Notes under the pieces: generated by a model | Told to the model about the DNA's origin: nothing | What the model saw: the letters and a program-made list of their open reading frames with translations, nothing else | The model's database searches: none | From: an uncultured Clostridium sp. | GTDB lineage: Bacteria; Bacillota; Clostridia; TANB77; CAG-508 | Direction of reading: 5' to 3' | DNA length: 37,291 bases | Assembly (NCBI GenBank): GCA_948434985.1 | Contig: CAOJFV010000010.1 | Coordinates: 1-37,291, forward strand | Made by a program: the position numbers and the translations under genes | Shown: in pieces, positions 33,086 to 37,291 of the stretch | Layout of the letters: each line of letters starts with the position of its first letter | How positions within the stretch are numbered: position 1 is the first letter of the stretch

Positions 33086-33655
33086 AATTTATATCCCTCC
33101 ATGTATTCTTTACATATTTATATCATAATTTACCATATTTTCATAGCCTTTTATTAATATTTTATATTATTCAAATTATATCCGTTTCTATTTTACTCTA
33201 CTTTTAATAATCCACACCCTGTTTTTATTTTTTTCGCTTAGCTTGTGTATACCCCCTTATACTCCACACACTCTAATTCTTTGTTTTTCTTCATTTTTCA
33301 AGTTTTATTATAGTATTAAACTGTCCGTTTTAAACTTCTCAAATAAGGCACTAAACGGATACTTTAAATATATCCGTTTATCCTTATTTTTGTGTCCGTA
33401 ATTGTTTCTTTTGCTATTATTTATATTATTATGCTAAGCTAAAAATTAAAAAGATAAAGTATCTCTACTCTATCTCTTGTGTAACAAGCACTTTCCTTAT
33501 TTTTTTATTTATAATAGGTAGTGTGCATATTCATGTTTCCACATACCCTGTTATTTTTGTTTTTATGTCCACTTCGCTTTTTTTGCCATTTTTTTGTGTT
33601 TTTTTCGCCTTTTTTTATTTTTTCAAAATTCTTTCAATTCCTTTTATATCAACGA
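33086..33655. other. 570-bp gene-free region with repeated TATCCGTTT motifs
   Basis: No gene of note. The motif T(A/G)TCCGTTT recurs at 33179, 33322, 33353 (inverted), 33371 and, shortened, 33393; 33353-33379 is an inverted repeat (AAACGGATA / TATCCGTTT). A TATAAT lies on the minus strand near 33305. The candidate attachment site (33528) falls near its end, followed by a T-rich stretch. Confidence 0.55.
33515..33547. other. candidate attachment site, distal end of the island
   Basis: GGTAGTGTG-CA-TATTCATGT-TTCCACATACC: the core TATTCATGT is at 33528-33536. Left and right arms are imperfect inverted repeats of each other, and the left arm is the inverted complement of the right arm at 25051-25058. 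Confidence 0.45.
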
Positions 33656-35032
33656 TTATACAGTTTTCTTTAAATTTAGAACTGATACACACTCGACGTG
33701 GCTTGTAAACGGAAACATATCTACTGGTTGTATTTCCTTTATTTCGTATAGTTCTTCAAATTCTTTTAAGTCGCGTACTAATGTTGCGGGATTACAACTA
33801 ATATAAATAAATCTTTCTGGTTTTAAATCTATGATATTTTCTATTATATGTTTATCAAGTCCTTTTCTTGGTGGATCAACAAAAACAACATTTGGCATTA
33901 TTTCTTCTTTGTTTAAAACATTCTCTAAAACTTGTTCTACGTCTCCACAATAGAAAGTCATATTCTCTATTTTATTTAATTTAGCATTTTTCTTTGCATC
34001 TTCTATTGCTTGTTCCAATATTTCAATGCCATAAACATTTTTTACATATGGAGATGCAAACGTTCCAATAGTTCCTATTCCACAATATAAATCAAGTACA
34101 TTATCTTCTTTTGTTAAATTTGCTTTATTTATAGCTAAATTATACAGCTTTTCTGTCTGTATAGGATTTATTTGATAAAAAGATAATGGTGAAATATTAA
34201 ATATAAAGTCTCCTAACTTATCTTGTATATATCCGTTTCCATATAGAATTACATTTTCGTTTCCCATAATAACATTTGTATTTTTTTGATTTATATTTTT
34301 TACAATTGTTTTTATATTAGAAAATTCCTTTGTTAAACTTTCTACAAGTTTATCTTCATTTGGAATTTTTCTTTCATTTGTAACAAGCACACACATAACT
34401 TCACTAGTGCGAAGTCCTACTTTCACAACTATATGACGGATAGCTCCTTTACCAGTTTTCTCATTATAAGCAGAAATATTATTCTCTTTCATAAATGTAA
34501 TTATGAATTTTGCGATTTGCTCAGAAATTGGCATCTGTATTGAACATGAATCAAGTTCAATGATTTCGTGTGTTCTTTCAGCATATACTCCTGTTACAAT
34601 ATCTCCATTTTTATTGTATCCTACTGGGTATTGAGCTTTGTTACGATAAAAAAATGGTTTTTCCATTCCAATTGTATCTTTAGCTGTTACCTTTTGTTCT
34701 AATGTTTTATCAATTAGGTTTTGGACGTTCTTTCTTTTTAATTCCAGTGTATCGTTATAGTTCATATGTCTTAGATTACACCCACCACATCTTTTATATG
34801 TATTACAGTCACTTTCAACTCTTGATTTTGATCTTTCTAGTATATCTATTATCTTTCCAAATGAATGAGAAGAATTAACTTTTACAATTAAAATTTTAAC
34901 TTTCTCCCCTTTAATTGCTCCTGGAATAAATATTGTATAATTATCAATTTTAGCAATACCTTCTCCTTCATATCCATTATCAATTATATCTACTATATAT
35001 TCTTTATTTTTTTCAACAGGTATATTATTCAT
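33656..35032 (-). CDS. 23S rRNA (uracil-C5) methyltransferase, RumA/RlmD type
   Basis: 458 aa. An N-terminal TRAM domain (GEGIAKIDNYTIFIPGAIKG), four iron-sulfur Cys (CNTYKRCGGCNLRH plus a later Cys), a SAM motif LDLYCGIGTIG, the catalytic region VDPPRKGLDK and the nucleophile Cys in YISCNPATLVRDL. It methylates a conserved uridine of 23S rRNA at C5. Start is the ATG at 35032 because AGGAG lies seven bases before it; the longer frame from 35053 has none. Bacillus homologues are RlmCD; the precise site cannot be assigned here. Outside the island; ordinary chromosomal gene. Confidence 0.92.
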   Translation of the reverse strand: MNNIPVEKNKEYIVDIIDNGYEGEGIAKIDNYTIFIPGAIKGEKVKILIVKVNSSHSFGKIIDILERSKSRVESDCNTYKRCGGCNLRHMNYNDTLELKRKNVQNLIDKTLEQKVTAKDTIGMEKPFFYRNKAQYPVGYNKNGDIVTGVYAERTHEIIELDSCSIQMPISEQIAKFIITFMKENNISAYNEKTGKGAIRHIVVKVGLRTSEVMCVLVTNERKIPNEDKLVESLTKEFSNIKTIVKNINQKNTNVIMGNENVILYGNGYIQDKLGDFIFNISPLSFYQINPIQTEKLYNLAINKANLTKEDNVLDLYCGIGTIGTFASPYVKNVYGIEILEQAIEDAKKNAKLNKIENMTFYCGDVEQVLENVLNKEEIMPNVVFVDPPRKGLDKHIIENIIDLKPERFIYISCNPATLVRDLKEFEELYEIKEIQPVDMFPFTSHVECVSVLNLKKTV

Positions 35033-35223
35033 ATTTATACTCCTAATCGCCATATATATTTATGTTTATATCATATCATAGTGTCATTCCCTATGCAATA
35101 ATATACTTCTTCTTTTCTTATAGTTTGTTTAAAATATTTCACTTTCTATACTTTCATATATTTTTTAGTTATGCTATACTACTTTTATAAAGATTTTATA
35201 AAGAAATAAAAGGAGTCATAAAT

Positions 35224-35961
35224 ATGTCAAGAAAAAATAATAAAAAACTTATAACAGAAATACTTGCTTTAATTCTTTTTGCTATTACTGTAGGCTTTAC
35301 TACTCTATATAATAATACAAATATAAATGACCTTTCTTATTCAAATGTTGCTTATTCATTTAGTATAGAGGATATTCCAACATATAGCTCATCTCCATAT
35401 GTTATTATTAATAATAACCTTCCTAATTTTAGTGAAGATGAATATACAACTAATCCTTTCGAAAAATATAGTGAATTAGATAGTCTTGGCAGATGTAGTG
35501 TTGCATATGCAAATATTTGCAAAGAAATTATGCCAAGTGATGGTGAAGAAAGAGAAGCTATTGGTAGTATAAAGCCGTCAGGTTGGCAAACAGTAAGATA
35601 TAATGAATTAATTGATGGTAATTATTTATATAATCGTTGTCATTTAATTGGATACCAATTAGCAGGTGAAAATGCTAATAAGAATAATTTAATTACTGGT
35701 ACTAGATATATGAATGTAACTGGAATGTTACCTTTTGAAAATATGGTTGCTGATTATATTAAAAAGAATGTGAATAATCATGTGTTATATAGAGTTACTC
35801 CAATTTTTGAAGGAAATAACCTTGTTGCAAATGGTGTACAAATGGAAGCTTATTCTGTTGAAGATAATGGTAAAGGTGTGTGCTTCAATGTGTATGTTTA
35901 TAATGTTCAACCAGGTATTAGTATAGATTATTCAAATGGTAATAGTTGGGTAAAAAACTAG
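35224..35961 (+). CDS. membrane-anchored or secreted DNA/RNA non-specific endonuclease
   Basis: 245 aa. An N-terminal basic stretch and one membrane helix (residues about 8-28), a linker, and an EndA/Sda-type nuclease domain: YNRCHLIGYQLAGENANKNN carries the catalytic His of the NR-x-H-L-I form of the HNH-related motif, and LITGTRYMNVTGMLPFE follows as the metal-ligand and structural motif. It may act outside the cell on DNA, as EndA does in uptake or nutrition. An extended -10 (TG-C-TATACT at 35172-35180) and SD AAAGGAG precede it. Confidence 0.85.
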   Translation: MSRKNNKKLITEILALILFAITVGFTTLYNNTNINDLSYSNVAYSFSIEDIPTYSSSPYVIINNNLPNFSEDEYTTNPFEKYSELDSLGRCSVAYANICKEIMPSDGEEREAIGSIKPSGWQTVRYNELIDGNYLYNRCHLIGYQLAGENANKNNLITGTRYMNVTGMLPFENMVADYIKKNVNNHVLYRVTPIFEGNNLVANGVQMEAYSVEDNGKGVCFNVYVYNVQPGISIDYSNGNSWVKN

Positions 35962-35987
35962 AAGAGATAAAATATCTCTTCTAGTTT
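35956..35987 (+). terminator. terminator of the nuclease gene
   Basis: AAACTAGAAGAGAT and ATCTCTTCTAGTTT are exact complements around a 4-nt loop, followed by TTTT. The stop codon lies inside the left arm. Confidence 0.88.
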
Positions 35988-35999
35988 TTAAATTAGTCC

Positions 36000-36504
36000 G
36001 TTTTTCTGTCATTTTCTCCTTAAACCCTTTAACCGTTTCATTACTATAAGCATATTTATTATAACCTAAAGCTATTAAATTACTCCAGCTTTCTAATACT
36101 TCATCTGGAATTTCTTATTTACTTTGTAATCCATATACTGGAGCTATTTTTATTAAACTTATTTCTCCAACCATTTCATTAATAACATCTTCCACTTTCA
36201 TAAGTTTATCACTTTTTACATATTCCAAATAATCATCAAGAGTCATATTATATGATGCTATTGTAATTTCTTTGTTTGGAAATTCAATTTCAGCAATTGC
36301 TGATGCTCTTCTTTCTTGATAAGGTTTTCCAACAATTAAAAAACTATTAGGCATTAAATTATTATCTATTAACAATTTTTTAATATATTTATAATTTTCA
36401 TAAGTAGTAGTGGCCTCTGGTTCTAACAATATTTTGTCTTTTGAAACATTCTCTTCTATAGCAACATCTCTAAATCTTTCAGCTTCTGTTTTTGTTATTA
36501 CTCC
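36000..36504 (-). pseudogene. YdcF (DUF218) family relic
   Basis: Starts mid-protein: a frame from 36504 reads GVITKTEAERFRDVA, then ILLEPEATTTYENYKY, SFLIVGKPYQERRA and MVGEISLIKIAPVYGLQSK, the second half of a SanA/YdcF-type membrane-associated protein. A TAA at 36115-36117 then interrupts it, but the same frame goes on EIPDEVLESWSNLIALGYN, matching the usual C-terminus. The front third is missing entirely and there is no start codon with an SD. So it is 5'-truncated plus one nonsense change: a dead gene. Confidence 0.82.
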
Positions 36505-36554
36505 TTATTTTCTCACTTTGTACATAAATTTTCTACACGATTGCCATACTATTT

Positions 36555-36583
36555 TTGACTTTTACTACAAAATATGATATAAT
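36555..36583 (+). promoter_or_regulatory. strong promoter of the 110-aa gene
   Basis: TTGACT (36555-36560) and TATAAT (36578-36583), 17 bp apart, with an extended -10 TG at 36575-36576. The transcript would start near 36590, giving a leader of about 100 nt. Confidence 0.82.
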
Positions 36584-36610
36584 TCTTTTTAGAAGGTTCT
36601 TTTAAAGACT

Positions 36611-36680
36611 AGCCTTCCGAACATTCGGAGGGCTATTAGGTTCTCCAATGTTTGAAAAATAAATATTTTGCATTGGAGGT
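36611..36680 (+). promoter_or_regulatory. structured leader that sequesters the SD
   Basis: Two hairpins. First, AGCCTTCCGA (36611-36620) with TCGGAGGGCT (36625-36634), ten pairs, loop of four. Second, CTCCAATG (36643-36650) with CATTGGAG (36671-36678), eight pairs, perfect, which covers the SD GGAGG (36675-36679). The A/T-rich loop between can pair further. Translation is likely controlled by opening this second stem. Confidence 0.68.
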
Positions 36681-36688
36681 CCAGAACT

Positions 36689-37021
36689 ATGGCAAGCAAC
36701 ATTCAGGCAAAAGCAACATCTTTTTCGGTTACAGTTGAAACTCCTATCCATGAACATCTTGTGCTTTTCAAAGACAGAACCACTAATGAATGGGAGGATA
36801 TTTTCATCAGTCGCCGAGACAAAGAACAGAACCCTGTTTACAAGAGAAACTATGACAGATGTCGTGCTATTCTCAAGTATTCATCTTCCTGTTCAGGAAA
36901 GCTGGAGAACATTTCAAACGGTTGCAACGCAATTATTTTCACCTTCGTATTTAGCAGCATTGAACTTCTGAATACTTTCGTGAAAGATTTAAACGAAGCC
37001 GTAGAAACTTCAACAATGTAA
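36689..37021 (+). CDS. hypothetical protein, 110 aa
   Basis: A soluble protein of unknown function. It starts at the ATG at 36689, nine bases after GGAGG; the TTG start at 36668 would place the SD inside the gene. The first part ETPIHEHLVLFKDRTTNE, then a Arg/Asp/Glu-rich IFISRRDKEQNPVYKRNYD, two Cys in SSSCSGKLENISNGCNAI, and a hydrophobic IIFTFVFSSIELLNTFV stretch. No signal or membrane segment is clear. It forms a complete unit: strong promoter, SD-locking leader, gene, terminator, and is less AT-rich than the neighbours. No family recognised. Confidence 0.72.
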   Translation: MASNIQAKATSFSVTVETPIHEHLVLFKDRTTNEWEDIFISRRDKEQNPVYKRNYDRCRAILKYSSSCSGKLENISNGCNAIIFTFVFSSIELLNTFVKDLNEAVETSTM

Positions 37022-37054
37022 TGTAATACATCATCTTATTTAAGCCTGTATTGG

Positions 37055-37096
37055 AAAATGAGCAAGATTCGTTTATTTGAAATCTTGCTCATTTTT
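37055..37096 (+). terminator. terminator of the 110-aa gene
   Basis: AAAATGAGCAAGATT (37055-37069) and AATCTTGCTCATTTT (37081-37095) form a perfect 15-bp stem followed by T. The remaining 195 bp to the window end holds no feature I can support. Confidence 0.88.
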
Positions 37097-37291
37097 ACTT
37101 ACATCTCTGGTGCGAACAACGTAGATATCTACAACTTTTTTCACACCTCTCACGATTGATACAAATATCAATCAATTTATATATAGATTACCAAATTATT
37201 TTATAAAAATCAAGTAATTTTACAAAAAAACTTTTGCAAATATTTGTTCTTTTTCTATTGCTTTACTATAAATATTATGCTATACTATGAA

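Noticed and set aside
33270..33330. An 18-codon minus-strand frame (start near 33295)
   Set aside because: Too short, no SD, and no conserved text.
1..37291. tRNA genes, CRISPR arrays and T-box leaders
   Set aside because: No GTTCRANNC tRNA loop with flanking acceptor stems, no regularly spaced identical repeats with unique spacers, and no T-box GGGTGG-type antiterminator were seen.

Overview
The window is AT-rich DNA with Bacillota signals: Gly/Gly-rich Shine-Dalgarno (SD) sequences of the AGGAGG type, sigma-A-like TTGACA/TATAAT promoters, a GAAC-N4-GTTC LexA box, pta/ackA fermentation genes, a dipicolinate synthase subunit B remnant (sporulation) and an RNase P RNA. A spore-forming, anaerobic member of the Clostridia, probably gut-associated, is the best guess; the species cannot be named from this sequence.

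Layout. 1-19 kb is mostly chromosomal housekeeping: L-serine dehydratase with a palindromic operator, a Xer-type recombinase, an SOS-controlled LysM membrane protein, a frameshifted spoVFB, an EamA exporter with a Nudix hydrolase, guaA, a polysaccharide deacetylase, guaB, ackA, pta, a frameshifted RluD-type pseudouridine synthase, rnpB, and then a minus-strand run of small-molecule enzymes (MBL hydrolase, DUF5680, HAD, RBBP9-type hydrolase, PHP phosphatase, Nudix). Small genes too short for routine calling sit between them: 56 aa at 7304-7474, 46 aa at 10721-10861, a 100-aa coiled-coil membrane protein between pta and ackA, a 62-aa protein at 163-351 and a 110-aa protein at 36689-37021. Several have their own strong promoter and terminator.

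18.7-24.9 kb is a graveyard of mobile DNA: truncated SDR, M20 peptidase and serine recombinase fragments, a dead IS110-family transposase with a structured upstream leader, two 87-bp direct repeats, a phased array of 18-bp palindromic sites, and a 123-bp palindrome. A rhamnosyltransferase-like gene and an MFS-Nudix fusion with a HAD partner survive among them.

25.0-33.5 kb looks like an integrated island. A large serine recombinase abuts one candidate attachment site (TATTCATGT core at 25038) and a similar site with inverted arms lies at 33528. Between them are a Fic protein and an unknown-group/abortive-infection-like reverse transcriptase in one transcription unit, three tandem 40-bp hairpin units just downstream of fic, and an ALDH-SDR-Nudix-cupin metabolic run. 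The RT-Fic pair is the best candidate for an undescribed (possibly anti-phage) system.

33.6-37.3 kb returns to ordinary genes: an RlmD/RumA-type rRNA methyltransferase, a membrane-anchored nuclease, a decayed YdcF gene, and a 110-aa gene whose SD is locked in a leader hairpin.
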